Assembly (NCBI RefSeq): GCF_013149295.1
Contig: NZ_JABGCB010000006.1
Coordinates: 186,001 to 250,000 of the forward strand
Origin: Novosphingobium sp. SG751A
GTDB lineage: Bacteria > Pseudomonadota > Alphaproteobacteria > Sphingomonadales > Sphingomonadaceae
Direction: 5' to 3'
Length of the DNA stretch: 64,000 nt
The position numbers and the translations under genes were made by a program. How positions within the stretch are numbered: the first letter of the stretch is position 1; every line of letters begins with the position of its first letter. The notes under the pieces are model-generated. The model was not told where the DNA came from. It ran no database searches and worked only from the letters and a program-made list of their open reading frames with translations. Positions 33,636 to 42,027 of the stretch are shown here, piece after piece.

Positions 33636-34594
33636 AGTTCTGGCGCTGGGCGGGGGCCGCGTTGATCGCGGCGGCCTTGGGGGTCGGGGCCTATGTGGGC
33701 TCGGCGTGGGCCGGGTGGCTGCGCCCGGATGAGGGCGAAATGCGCGCACGCTATGCCACACCCGCTTCGCGCTTCATCACGGTGGACGGACAGGCGCTGC
33801 ATGTGGTGGATGAAGGCCCCCATAGCGCCGATGCGCCGGTCGTCATGCTGGTGCATGGTTCCTTTGCCTCGGTGCATATGTGGGATGGCTGGGCGGCGGG
33901 TTTGAAGGATCGCTATCGCGTGATCCGTTTCGACCGCCCCGGCATGGGCCTTTCCGGGCCGCAGCCGCAGGGATTGTATAATGGCGATGCCGAGGCGGCG
34001 CTGATCACGGCGCTGGCGCGGCAAATGGATCTGCCGCCTTTCGTGCTGGTGGGCACCAGCAGCGCGGGCGAGGGCGTGGCCCATTATGCTGCGCAGCATC
34101 CCGAAGCGCTGCGCGGTCTGGTGTTGGCCAATATTGCCGCCGGCCCGTTGAAACCGGCCCCGCATTTCACGCCATGGTTCAAGGCGGTGCTGGCCTTTGA
34201 CGGTCTGCTGGGCGGGCATCATATACCGGCGATGTGGGACGGGATCTTGCGGATGAATTATGCCGATCCGGCCCGCGTCTCGCCTGAACTGGCGCGTGAA
34301 TGGGCCGAACTGAACAATCGCGCGCAGGGCTGGCCGCGCCATTTCGGCAAGGCTCCGCCCTTTTCAGGCACGCCCGCAGATCTGGCGGCCATTACCACGC
34401 CCACGCTGGTGCTGTGGTCGGATCGCGATCCCGAAGTGCCGCTGGCCAAAGACGGGCGGCAAACGCTGGAAAGGCTGGGTGCAAAGGACAAGGCGATGGC
34501 CGTCGTTAAGGATTGCGGCCATATGATGCCGCTGGAATGCCCGCAAGCGTCATTGGCGTCCGTGCAGGCCTTTTTGGGCCGGATTTCCCGCTAA
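33632..34594 (+). CDS. Exported or membrane-anchored alpha/beta hydrolase
   Basis: The 320-residue protein starts at GTG 33632, overlapping the DUF3089 stop. A hydrophobic N-terminus (WRWAGAALIAAALGVGAYVG) acts as a signal or anchor. The core has MLVHGSFASVHMWDGW (oxyanion), FDRPGMGLSG, elbow GTSSAG with Ser nucleophile, WSDRDPEVPL acid loop and DCGHMMPLECP His loop. The layout, including FITVDGQALHVVDEGP, resembles the hydrolase at 49504, so the two are paralogues. Ester, C-C or amide bond hydrolysis is possible. Confidence 0.83.
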   Translation: MKFWRWAGAALIAAALGVGAYVGSAWAGWLRPDEGEMRARYATPASRFITVDGQALHVVDEGPHSADAPVVMLVHGSFASVHMWDGWAAGLKDRYRVIRFDRPGMGLSGPQPQGLYNGDAEAALITALARQMDLPPFVLVGTSSAGEGVAHYAAQHPEALRGLVLANIAAGPLKPAPHFTPWFKAVLAFDGLLGGHHIPAMWDGILRMNYADPARVSPELAREWAELNNRAQGWPRHFGKAPPFSGTPADLAAITTPTLVLWSDRDPEVPLAKDGRQTLERLGAKDKAMAVVKDCGHMMPLECPQASLASVQAFLGRISR

Positions 34595-34681
34595 ATTGCC
34601 CCGTCAACTACGGATTCCTGCGAATTTCACGCTGGGCGCGCGTTGCCTAGCACGCTTTTGTGACCGTTTGGTCGGGCCTCT

Positions 34682-34700
34682 GCATCCGACAGGCGAATAG
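34682..34700. promoter_or_regulatory. 19-bp dyad site 9a (distal)
   Basis: GCATCCG-ACAGG-CGAATAG lies 300 bp before the TonB receptor start, about 90 bp after the stop of the upstream hydrolase. Confidence 0.66.
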
Positions 34701-34881
34701 GCCGTATTTCCTGCGCCACGCGGGGCGGGGGCAAGGCACTCTCTCTTCAGCCGAAAGGGATAAGCGGAATCGGCCAGATAGGGGAGTTCAAGTAAAGCGG
34801 CCTACTTTGGGGCCGGGGTGTTTTACGCGATGCGTAATTCGCCGCATTCCCTGCTGGATGGATCGCGCCAATTGGCGCCGC

Positions 34882-34900
34882 GTGAACAACAGGCGGATAG
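34882..34900. promoter_or_regulatory. 19-bp dyad half-site 9b (proximal)
   Basis: GTGAACA-ACAGG-CGGATAG has a perfect right arm and spacer but a poor left arm. It lies 101 bp before the receptor start, exactly 200 bp from site 9a. Confidence 0.5.
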
Positions 34901-35000
34901 AATTTCATAATAACAGATAGCAGCGGGAACTAGAACAAATTCTGGATCGGCCCAATTCAACTGAAATGTGCCGACATAACAATTATCCAGTGAGGGAAAA

Positions 35001-37493
35001 ATGGAAACTCGCTTTTTGAAAGCCTCTGTGGCGACAACGACCTCCGCTCTTGCGATTTTCGTGGCACTTGGGGTTGCCACGCCCGCGCTGGCCGCTGAAC
35101 CGGCCGCCGCCGCGCCCGTCGAGGATGCCGGCACCATCACCGTCACCGCGCGCAAACGCAGCGAAGACATTCTCAAGGTTCCCGTGACGGTTACCGCGCT
35201 GACGGCTGAAACGCTGGCGCAAAAGGGCGTCATTTCGATGACCGGCCTGGCGCAGTCCACCCCGGGGATCAACATCAACGACAATTCCTCGGGCCACGCC
35301 GACCGCTCGTTCCAGCAGATCGTGATCCGCGGCTTCACGCCCTCGACCACGCTGGCCACCACCACCTCGATGTTCATCGACGGCGTGGCGGTTGCCTCGC
35401 CCTCGGCGATCATGTCGATTTCCGATCCCAAGCAGGTCGAAGTCGTAAAGGGGCCGCAGAGCGCCTATTACGGACGCAACACCTTCGCCGGCGCGATCAA
35501 CATCAGCACCAAGGACCCGACCTCGGAATGGCACGGCAGCCTGCTGGGCATGGTGGGCACGCGTGACAACTATCGCCTGCAAGGCTCCATTGAAGGTCCG
35601 ATCTTTGGTGACGTCCTGACCTTCCGCATCACCGGCGACCGCTGGGCCAAGAGCGGCTCGTGGGCCAATAACGCCGCCGGTGGCGGTACGTTGGGCGACC
35701 AGAAGAGCACGATCGGCACCGCCACGCTGCTGTTCAAGCCTGCCCCCAACTTCACCCTCAAGCTGTTCGGCCTGATGAGCGAAGACCGCGACGGCGCCCC
35801 GGCGCAGGCCCGTCTCTATGCCTATGACATCAAGTCGAGCTCCGGCGCCATCATCGCGCCCAGCCAGTCGAACTGTTCGTTTCAGGGCAACAGCCGCGGC
35901 GTCGCCGGTCAGGGCAGCGCCGTCACCAACGCTTATCTTTGCGGCGTTACGCCCAAGCTGGCCTATCCGGTATCGGCCAACGTGACCAACAATGATGCAC
36001 TGCGCTCGTGGCTGTCCAGCCCGACCAACCGCATCGTGGATCCCAGTGAAGGCGTCGACGGCTATGGCCTGCGCCGTATCAGCCACCATGCCCATGCCAA
36101 TGCCGAATGGGTCATCAACCCCAATATCACGGCAACGGTTCTGGCCGGTTACAACCGCGAAGTTTGGTCCACGGTGATCGACCTTGACGGTCTCGACACC
36201 AGCAGCATCACCTATGCCGCCAACCCCAAGGGCTATTGGGACTATCCCTACCTGATCGAACGCAAGACCAATGACTGGTCGATGGAAGGCCGTTTGAACT
36301 ACAAGTTCGGCCGACTGCGCGGTGTGGTGGGAGCTTCCTACCTCAAGGCGCAACAGCTTCAGGGCGGCGGCGGCGGTTTTGCCGCGCTCAGCCCGGCCGT
36401 GCTGCTGCCGGGCGGCAAGGCGGAAAGCCGCACCACGGGTCTGTTCTTTGGTGCGACCTATGACTTTACCGACAAGCTTTCGGCCAGCGTCGAAGGGCGT
36501 TATCAGATCGACTGGCTCGGCGCTTTTGCCCGCCCCTCGGGGCAAACCATCCAGGCCGGTTATCTGCCCGCCGGCACCTATACCGGCGGTAGCCTGCTCG
36601 CATCGGCCAAGTACAACAACTTCACCCCGCGCGCGATTGTGAACTATCAGTTCACGCCCAGCTTCATGGCCTATGCCTCGTGGGCCAAGGGCGTGAACCC
36701 GGCGCAGTTCAACACCGCTATTCTGGCCACCAGTTCGGCCATTCAGAATGCCGCGATCGCCGCCGGCGGCGCGCTGTCGATCAAGCCGGAAAAGGTCACC
36801 AACTACGAACTGGGCGTGAAGGGCAAGCTGCTGGACGGCCGTTTGCGCTATACCGCTGCGGCCTATTATGCCCAGTGGCGCGATCAGATCAACGCGATCT
36901 CGATCATCGTGGCCGACCCCACCTCGGCCACAGGCACCAGCTTCCAGAACGTGTCTGCCAACACCGGCAATGTCGACCTTTATGGTGTTGAGGGCGACTT
37001 CTCGCTCAAGGTCAATGATCTCATCACGCTGGACGGCGCCGGTGCGATCAATGCCTCGGACATCAAGCAGTATCGCAGCACCACGGTCAGCCAGTTGACG
37101 GGTATGTTCGATTTCTCCGGCAAGGAGATGAAGAACACCTCGAAATACTCGGCCAATCTGGGCATCCTGCTGCATGGCGATCTGGCTTCGGTGAGCGACG
37201 GCAAGTGGTTTGCCCGGTTCGACTGGAACTTCAAGTCGGGCATGTGGTCGAATGAGGCCAACATCCTGCGCACGCCCGATCGCCACATCTTCAACCTGCG
37301 CGGCGGGGTGTCGAAGGGCAATGTCTCGGTTGAGGCTTTCGTGAACAATCTGTTCAATAACCACACCTACACCTCGATTGGCGACAATTATGCCATCGAC
37401 AACACGCTGGCGCGTTTTGGCTTCTACTCGGCGGCTGTGGTGGGTCTGCCAGAACTGCGGACCTTCGGTCTGCAGCTCAAGGTCAAGATGTAA
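35001..37493 (+). CDS. TonB-dependent receptor (third)
   Basis: The 830-residue receptor has a signal peptide (about 1-31, ending LAA) and a short Ala/Pro linker. A TonB-box-like GTITVTARKRSED follows, then plug motifs VVKGPQSAYYGRNTFAGAIN and a long barrel ending RTFGLQLKVKM. It has the same subclass features as the 21401 receptor but different barrel loops, so another ligand is likely. Start ATG 35001 is preceded by GTGAGGGA. A perfect GC hairpin and then a T-run terminator follow its stop, before the DUF1330 gene. Two dyad elements occur upstream. Confidence 0.92.
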   Translation: METRFLKASVATTTSALAIFVALGVATPALAAEPAAAAPVEDAGTITVTARKRSEDILKVPVTVTALTAETLAQKGVISMTGLAQSTPGININDNSSGHADRSFQQIVIRGFTPSTTLATTTSMFIDGVAVASPSAIMSISDPKQVEVVKGPQSAYYGRNTFAGAINISTKDPTSEWHGSLLGMVGTRDNYRLQGSIEGPIFGDVLTFRITGDRWAKSGSWANNAAGGGTLGDQKSTIGTATLLFKPAPNFTLKLFGLMSEDRDGAPAQARLYAYDIKSSSGAIIAPSQSNCSFQGNSRGVAGQGSAVTNAYLCGVTPKLAYPVSANVTNNDALRSWLSSPTNRIVDPSEGVDGYGLRRISHHAHANAEWVINPNITATVLAGYNREVWSTVIDLDGLDTSSITYAANPKGYWDYPYLIERKTNDWSMEGRLNYKFGRLRGVVGASYLKAQQLQGGGGGFAALSPAVLLPGGKAESRTTGLFFGATYDFTDKLSASVEGRYQIDWLGAFARPSGQTIQAGYLPAGTYTGGSLLASAKYNNFTPRAIVNYQFTPSFMAYASWAKGVNPAQFNTAILATSSAIQNAAIAAGGALSIKPEKVTNYELGVKGKLLDGRLRYTAAAYYAQWRDQINAISIIVADPTSATGTSFQNVSANTGNVDLYGVEGDFSLKVNDLITLDGAGAINASDIKQYRSTTVSQLTGMFDFSGKEMKNTSKYSANLGILLHGDLASVSDGKWFARFDWNFKSGMWSNEANILRTPDRHIFNLRGGVSKGNVSVEAFVNNLFNNHTYTSIGDNYAIDNTLARFGFYSAAVVGLPELRTFGLQLKVKM

Positions 37494-37502
37494 TGGCCCG
37501 AC

Positions 37503-37528
37503 GGGGCGGCGGCGCGATCCGCCGCCCC
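37503..37528 (+). terminator. GC hairpin after the TonB receptor
   Basis: GGGGCGGCGG (37503-37512) pairs perfectly with CCGCCGCCCC (37519-37528). There is no T-run, so it probably stabilises the mRNA end or helps the next terminator. Confidence 0.6.
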
Positions 37529-37547
37529 GGGCAGGCAAATGGTTTCA

Positions 37548-37581
37548 GGCTGGCTCTGCGCATGCGGGGCCAGCCTTTTTT
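37548..37581 (+). terminator. Intrinsic terminator directly before the DUF1330 gene
   Basis: GGCTGGC (37548-37554) pairs with GCCAGCC (37569-37575), followed by six T. It ends 18 bp before the next ATG. Partial read-through would set the ratio of receptor to downstream proteins, because no other promoter motif is seen between. Confidence 0.75.
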
Positions 37582-37599
37582 GTCAAAGGAGAGCGGCAT

Positions 37600-37893
37600 A
37601 TGACAGCCTATATCTGGGCCACGGTAAAAAGCGGCGAGCCTGAACAATTCCTCGCCTATGCCCGCGCGGCGGCGCAGGTCGCGGCGGGCTTTGGCGGGGA
37701 ATATCTGGTGCGCGGGCTGATCGAAGAAGTGTTTGAAGGCGAATGCGAGGATGCGAGCCGGGCGGTGCTGATCCGCTTTCCCGATGCCGAAGCGGCGCGC
37801 GCCTATATGAACAGCGAGGGTTACAAGGCCGCAAAGGCTCTGCGTGAAGGGGCGGGCGGATCGGTCAATTCGCGCCTTGTGGTGGCGTCATGA
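37600..37893 (+). CDS. DUF1330-family small protein
   Basis: The 97-residue protein has the ferredoxin-like DUF1330 pattern: AYIWATVKSGEPEQFLAYARA, a central GGEYLVRG and the RFPDAEAARAYMNSEGYKAA motif. Many members are small dimeric alpha/beta-barrel proteins of unknown function, some linked to aromatic monooxygenase-like chemistry. ATG 37600 follows AAAGGAGAG. It overlaps the DUF1838 start by 4 bp (ATGA), so the two are coupled. It lies just after the receptor terminator. Confidence 0.85.
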   Translation: MTAYIWATVKSGEPEQFLAYARAAAQVAAGFGGEYLVRGLIEEVFEGECEDASRAVLIRFPDAEAARAYMNSEGYKAAKALREGAGGSVNSRLVVAS

Positions 37894-38735
37894 CGGGCGC
37901 GTCGCGGCGAGCGGTGCTGGGCGGAGCCTTGGGGGCAGGGGGTCTGTTGCTGGCCGCGCCCGCGCTGGCGGCGGCGCGAGGGCTGGATCTGGCCGCGCCT
38001 GCTGATCGGCTCAAGGCTTTCGTGAAAATGCGCGGCAGTCTGGACGACCGGCTGATCGCAAGCTGGGTTTCAGCCCGCTATTACGGCATTACCGGGGATG
38101 AGATGCGGCCGCTGTTCAATGTGCGCTCGGCGGTCTTTGCCCGCTATCGTCCGGCCCCCGATGGCGGCTATGAGGCGGTCAATGCCGAAATCGCATGGTT
38201 CACCGACCCCGATACAGGCGCGGTGCTGACCCAATGGCGCAATCCCTATACGGGGCGCGATGTGAAGGTGCCGATGGGGGGCTATGCGCCGTCCAAGGTG
38301 TTCATCCGCCCTGATCTGGGCTTTGCGCTGGCCAAGCCGGTGCCGGGGCTGGAGATCGAGCATGAGGTGCTGCCCTTCGAGGTGCGGGGCGATGATCTGT
38401 ATATCACCGAACGTTCGCGCACCGCGATGCGCTTTGCCCCCGGCGCCAAACCTTTCCGCTATTCGGAGAGCAACACGTTCCATGCCAGGCTCTCGGATGT
38501 ATTGTCCGGCGCCCCCCATGTGCCCAGCGATGTGAGCTTCACCAATGTGTGCAGTTGGCGGCCATGGATGGAGATGGGCGATATTGCGGGCCATATGTCG
38601 GCCATCGGCATCGGCAAACAGGGCGCGGCGATGGAGAGCATCCCGGCGGAATGGCAGGCCGCGACCCGCCAGTTCCGCCCGGAAGTGTTGAAGGACCCGG
38701 CAGTGCTGCTTACGCCCCTTTGGAACGAAAAGTAA
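37890..38735 (+). CDS. Tat-exported DUF1838 protein (copy 2)
   Basis: The 281-residue protein has a twin-arginine type start (GASRRAVLGGALGAGG) ending ALAAARG. It then shows DUF1838 elements: MRPLFNVRSAVFARYRP, AEIAWFTDPDTGAVLTQWRNPYTG, and CSWRPWMEMGDIAGHM. It shares the LTQWRNPYTG/LKEWDNPYTG motif and the W-P-W-hydrophobic-G segment with the copies at 26826 and 44051. Function is unknown. It overlaps the DUF1330 gene and is convergent, with a 0-bp gap, with the spinster-like MFS gene at 38736. Confidence 0.85.
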   Translation: MTGASRRAVLGGALGAGGLLLAAPALAAARGLDLAAPADRLKAFVKMRGSLDDRLIASWVSARYYGITGDEMRPLFNVRSAVFARYRPAPDGGYEAVNAEIAWFTDPDTGAVLTQWRNPYTGRDVKVPMGGYAPSKVFIRPDLGFALAKPVPGLEIEHEVLPFEVRGDDLYITERSRTAMRFAPGAKPFRYSESNTFHARLSDVLSGAPHVPSDVSFTNVCSWRPWMEMGDIAGHMSAIGIGKQGAAMESIPAEWQAATRQFRPEVLKDPAVLLTPLWNEK

Positions 38736-40070
38736 TCAGACACCCAGCAGGGCGGCGGTCTCGTCGCCCTGTTTTGCCGCGCGCTGCATGGCGATGCGGC
38801 CCATGTTGAACAGGCCCGCCGCCACGATCACCGCAGGCCCCGCCACCAGCGCAATCGCCCAGCCCACCTTGGCCGGATCATGCAGCACCGCGCCATTGAC
38901 GCCGGCCACCAGCAAGGGCCCGCTGGCCGCGCCCAGCAAGGTGTTGAGCACCAGTGTCAGCGCGATCGAGGTGCCCCGCATCCGCGCCGGGACAATGGCC
39001 TGCAAGGTGGCGAACATCAGCGTGCCGCAGACCGCATAGATGGCATTGCCCGTGGCCACGACAAAGGCCGCCGTCCGCGCATCACCCGCCAGCACCGCCA
39101 GCGTCGAGGGCAGCGCCAGCAGCGGCATGAAGGAGAGCAGGCGGAAACGCAGCATAGGCTTACCCGCCTTCATCGAGCGATCCAGCAGCCACCCGCCCAC
39201 CAGCGGCCCCGTGGCCGAAAACAGCATCGAGAGCGGCCCCAGCCATGCCCCGACAAATTGCGGCGAAACGCCAAAGCCGCGCATCAGCATCGTGGGCTGC
39301 CACGCCGCCCCGCCATAGGCCGCGATAAAACACACGCCAAAGCCCAGATAGAGCGGCGCCAGCACCGCCCGGTTGCGCCAGAACCACGCTGCGCTCTCGC
39401 CCATGCCGGGATGCGCGGCCAAAGGCGAGAGGCCCCGCCGCACCGGTTCGCGCGTGGTCATCATGCCCAGCACGACAACGAGGCCCAGCGAGCCGGAAAT
39501 GACGAAAACCGTCCGCCATGGGGCCAGCCCGGCCAGCACGGGCCAATGGACAAAGGCGCCCTTGGCCGCCGCGCTCAGCACGATGCCGGTGAACGCAATG
39601 CCCAGCCCTTGGGCCAAGGACTGGCCCATCATATAGATGCTGATCGGGCGGCCGCGTTTGTCGGGTGCAAACAGGTCGGAAATCAGCGAGATCGCGCAAG
39701 GCCCCAGCGCCGCCTCGCCAAGGCCCACCAGCAGGCGGGCGGCGAACAATTGCCCGAAACCCGCCGCCAGCCCGCTGCCGATCGTGGCCAGCGACCATAG
39801 CGCGATGCCCCCGGTCAACAGGTTGCGGCGCGACACGCGGTCGGACGCCAACCCCATCGGCATGCCCATAAAGGCATAGAACAGGCCGAAGGCCAGCCCC
39901 TGCAGCAATCCGATCGCGCCATCGCCAATGCCCAGATCATGGCGCACCGGATCGACCACCATGTTCAGGATCGCCCGGTCGATGACCGAACAGATCCCGG
40001 CAAGGAACAGCAGCGCGACCATCCACCATGCGGTGGACGCGCGGGGCCAGCTTTCGGCCGGGGCCCGCAT
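38736..40070 (-). CDS. MFS transporter, spinster-like subfamily
   Basis: The 444-residue carrier has 12 helices. Helix 1 reads FLAGICSVIDRAILNMVVDPVRHDLG, with the first-loop motif MGLASDRVSRRNLL and helix 5 motif DLFAPDKRGRPISIYMMG. These are typical of spinster-like major facilitator carriers common in sphingomonads next to catabolic genes. The substrate is unknown. Its ATG shares a base with the stop of the upstream phosphotransferase (TGATG), so it is the third gene of the operon starting at 41858. Confidence 0.87.
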   Translation of the reverse strand: MRAPAESWPRASTAWWMVALLFLAGICSVIDRAILNMVVDPVRHDLGIGDGAIGLLQGLAFGLFYAFMGMPMGLASDRVSRRNLLTGGIALWSLATIGSGLAAGFGQLFAARLLVGLGEAALGPCAISLISDLFAPDKRGRPISIYMMGQSLAQGLGIAFTGIVLSAAAKGAFVHWPVLAGLAPWRTVFVISGSLGLVVVLGMMTTREPVRRGLSPLAAHPGMGESAAWFWRNRAVLAPLYLGFGVCFIAAYGGAAWQPTMLMRGFGVSPQFVGAWLGPLSMLFSATGPLVGGWLLDRSMKAGKPMLRFRLLSFMPLLALPSTLAVLAGDARTAAFVVATGNAIYAVCGTLMFATLQAIVPARMRGTSIALTLVLNTLLGAASGPLLVAGVNGAVLHDPAKVGWAIALVAGPAVIVAAGLFNMGRIAMQRAAKQGDETAALLGV

Positions 40071-41083
40071 CAGAGCAGACCGCAGGCGCGGGCGCGCGTC
40101 TTGATGTAATCGCCCAGCCAGTCGAGATTGCGGAAGCGCAAAGTGCCGCGCCCGACCGCCGTGCTGGAATGGGCCATGCCCGCCACCAGACGCAGCGCCT
40201 TGCCCATCAGGAACAGCTCTTTGTTGGCGATTTCCTCGGCGGTGAAGGGGCGGACCGACTGATAGCCGTCCTCAAAGGCCGTGCCATAGCTTTCGGAAAA
40301 ACCGTAGAACAGATTGCCCCAGACGAAGTTCTGAACGTCCTGCATCAGAAAATCCTCACCCGCCGCGTCGAAATCGAGCAGGGTGATCGTGCCGGCATCA
40401 TCGACATGGACGTTGGAGGGGTGGAAATCGCGATGGCACACGCCCAGCGGAACGCCCGCGGCGGCCAGTTCATCAAGGCGCTTGTCCATATTGGCGGCGA
40501 TGATCGGATAATCGCGCAGATCGTCCGGGCGATCATACACAAAGTCGATCAGCGCAGGCATGCAGATGTTGTAATCCTTGGCCGTGTCGGTTGTGAACTT
40601 GTGGTCCTTGCCCGCCCATTCAAAGCCCTGAAGGTGCAGATTGGCAAAGGCAGCCCCGATGCGGAACGAGGTTTCCTCGCTCAGCATATCGCCGAATTTG
40701 CGGCCCGGCGCCCAGTCATACATGGCAATTGCGCGCGCGCCTTCCGGGGTCGCGGCCTTCCAGTACAGCGTGCCGTCATGCTGGGGCACGGCGACGCTGG
40801 CGGGGAAGGCCTTATCCTTGAGGAAGGCGAGGAAATCGAGCTCATAGGCGACATCATCGACATCGCGATAGGTCTTGCGCCAGACGCGCAGGGCATATTT
40901 CGTCTGCTCGTCCTGAACCAGATAGACATCGTTCATGCCGCGATAAAGCAGCCACACATCGAGCTTGCCCACCACCGGATAGCGCGCTTTGACCTCGCGC
41001 GCGATGAAATCGGGATGCAGCACCGAATGCGAAATGTCGGCAATCGGCAGGCCGGATTCAACCAAGGAAGATACGTAATTCAC
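40070..41083 (-). CDS. APH-fold phosphotransferase
   Basis: The 337-residue kinase-fold protein has the aminoglycoside/choline kinase catalytic loop CHRDFHPSNVHVDD and the metal-binding LLDFDAAG. An N-lobe with ALRVWRKTY may provide the ATP-binding Lys/Arg. It belongs to the APH family, which also includes homoserine and methylthioribose kinases, so phosphorylation of a small catabolic intermediate is possible. GTG 41083 follows AGAGGTG at seven bases. It overlaps the upstream alpha/beta-fold gene by 26 bp and the downstream MFS gene by 1 bp. Confidence 0.8.
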   Translation of the reverse strand: MNYVSSLVESGLPIADISHSVLHPDFIAREVKARYPVVGKLDVWLLYRGMNDVYLVQDEQTKYALRVWRKTYRDVDDVAYELDFLAFLKDKAFPASVAVPQHDGTLYWKAATPEGARAIAMYDWAPGRKFGDMLSEETSFRIGAAFANLHLQGFEWAGKDHKFTTDTAKDYNICMPALIDFVYDRPDDLRDYPIIAANMDKRLDELAAAGVPLGVCHRDFHPSNVHVDDAGTITLLDFDAAGEDFLMQDVQNFVWGNLFYGFSESYGTAFEDGYQSVRPFTAEEIANKELFLMGKALRLVAGMAHSSTAVGRGTLRFRNLDWLGDYIKTRARACGLL

Positions 41084-41858
41084 GGGCAAGCACCTCTGGA
41101 GCAATGTCGAAAATATCGCGATCCAATTGGGGCAGATCGCGGATGGTGATGTCCGGTATCAAGGCCGCCGCCGCCAGCGCAGGCTCACGCAGGGCTTCAT
41201 GCGGTTGCAGTAAAAGTACCGGACAGGTGATCTGGCCAAGGCGGGCATAGTCATAGGACCATACGCCGCGATAAGCCCATGTGAAGCGGTCAAGGATGAA
41301 AGCCTTGTCCGCAAAATGACGGATCGCGCGCGACAATGGCTGGGCCGGATTGCGCGCCTTGACCACATAGGCCCACAGGCGCGAGATCAGGTCGAGGATG
41401 ACCGCGCCATCCTCGTCGGGCACGGGAAATTCCTCGGCCTCGCGCAATTTGGCGGCGCGGATCTCGGCGGGATACATGGGAATGCCGGTCAGCCCCATCC
41501 GCCGCACCTGATCGGGCAGCGCCAGCGCCAATTCCACCGCCAGCAGCGAGCCGGTGTGATAGCCGTAAAGGTTAATCGGCCCATCCACCCCCAGCGCTGC
41601 CAGACCATCGGCAAAGGCAGCCGCATAACCGGCCATGCCGGGAGGGGCGGGCGGCGCATCGCTCATGCCATGGCCGGGCGTGTCAAAGGCGATCACGCGG
41701 CGGTCCTGCGCCATGGCGGCGATCAGCGGCTCATATTCCCAGCCCGAGGACGGGTTTTGATGCAGCATCACCAGCGGCGGATGCGCGCCATCAACGCCCG
41801 CCTGCCGGTAATGCAGTTGGCCATAGCGACAGGTGGTATAGGCGCGCGACAGGGTCAT
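41058..41858 (-). CDS. Alpha/beta-hydrolase-fold protein without a Ser nucleophile (paralogue)
   Basis: The 266-residue protein has LVMLHQNPSSGW, FDTPGHGMSDAPP and the elbow GYHTG at residues 99-103, with His 101 at the nucleophile position. The C-terminal region reads LPQLDRDIFDIAPE, so the usual catalytic His is missing too. Its N-terminus RAYTTCRYGQLHYRQAG parallels RAYADGPFGQIHYQYAS of the 18275 protein, and both replace HG by HQ at the oxyanion strand. The pair is a distinct subfamily whose chemistry is not classical hydrolysis. It leads an operon with a phosphotransferase and MFS carrier. Confidence 0.82.
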   Translation of the reverse strand: MTLSRAYTTCRYGQLHYRQAGVDGAHPPLVMLHQNPSSGWEYEPLIAAMAQDRRVIAFDTPGHGMSDAPPAPPGMAGYAAAFADGLAALGVDGPINLYGYHTGSLLAVELALALPDQVRRMGLTGIPMYPAEIRAAKLREAEEFPVPDEDGAVILDLISRLWAYVVKARNPAQPLSRAIRHFADKAFILDRFTWAYRGVWSYDYARLGQITCPVLLLQPHEALREPALAAAALIPDITIRDLPQLDRDIFDIAPEVLARELRIFLG

Positions 41859-41936
41859 GATCGGATCGGGGGTGTCCGTACAGTTATCGTCTCAGCATGA
41901 TCCCGCGCGGATTGTGCAACAGGGTGTCACAGCGGA

Positions 41937-41955
41937 CTCTCCGCAGGGCGGAGAT
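41937..41955. promoter_or_regulatory. 19-bp dyad site 10
   Basis: CTCTCCG-CAGGG-CGGAGAT has a perfect TCTCCG-like core palindrome with CAGGG. It is 79 bp from the hydrolase-fold ATG (41858, minus) and 73 bp from the Gfo/Idh/MocA ATG (42028, plus). Confidence 0.76.
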
Positions 41956-42027
41956 TTGGGCTATCGGCGCGTGGCATTGCGGACGGGCGCGCCATCCTGA
42001 TGGCTTGCCGCAACAGGAGAATGGCAC

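Larger units (their letters stand above)
34595..35000 (+). other. 406-bp intergenic leader before the TonB receptor
   Basis: There is no convincing gene here; a short frame at 34660-34920 has no ribosome site or family character. The stretch holds one full dyad (34682-34700) and one half-site (34882-34900) exactly 200 bp apart. AT-rich sequence and GTGAGGGAAAA follow before ATG 35001. The length suggests a complex promoter, perhaps with DNA looping between the two sites, or an untranslated leader. No riboswitch structure is evident by eye. Confidence 0.6.

Noticed and set aside
34660..34920. An 86-codon frame in the long leader before the third TonB receptor
   Set aside because: It has no ribosome site, no recognisable family, and overlaps two operator elements.
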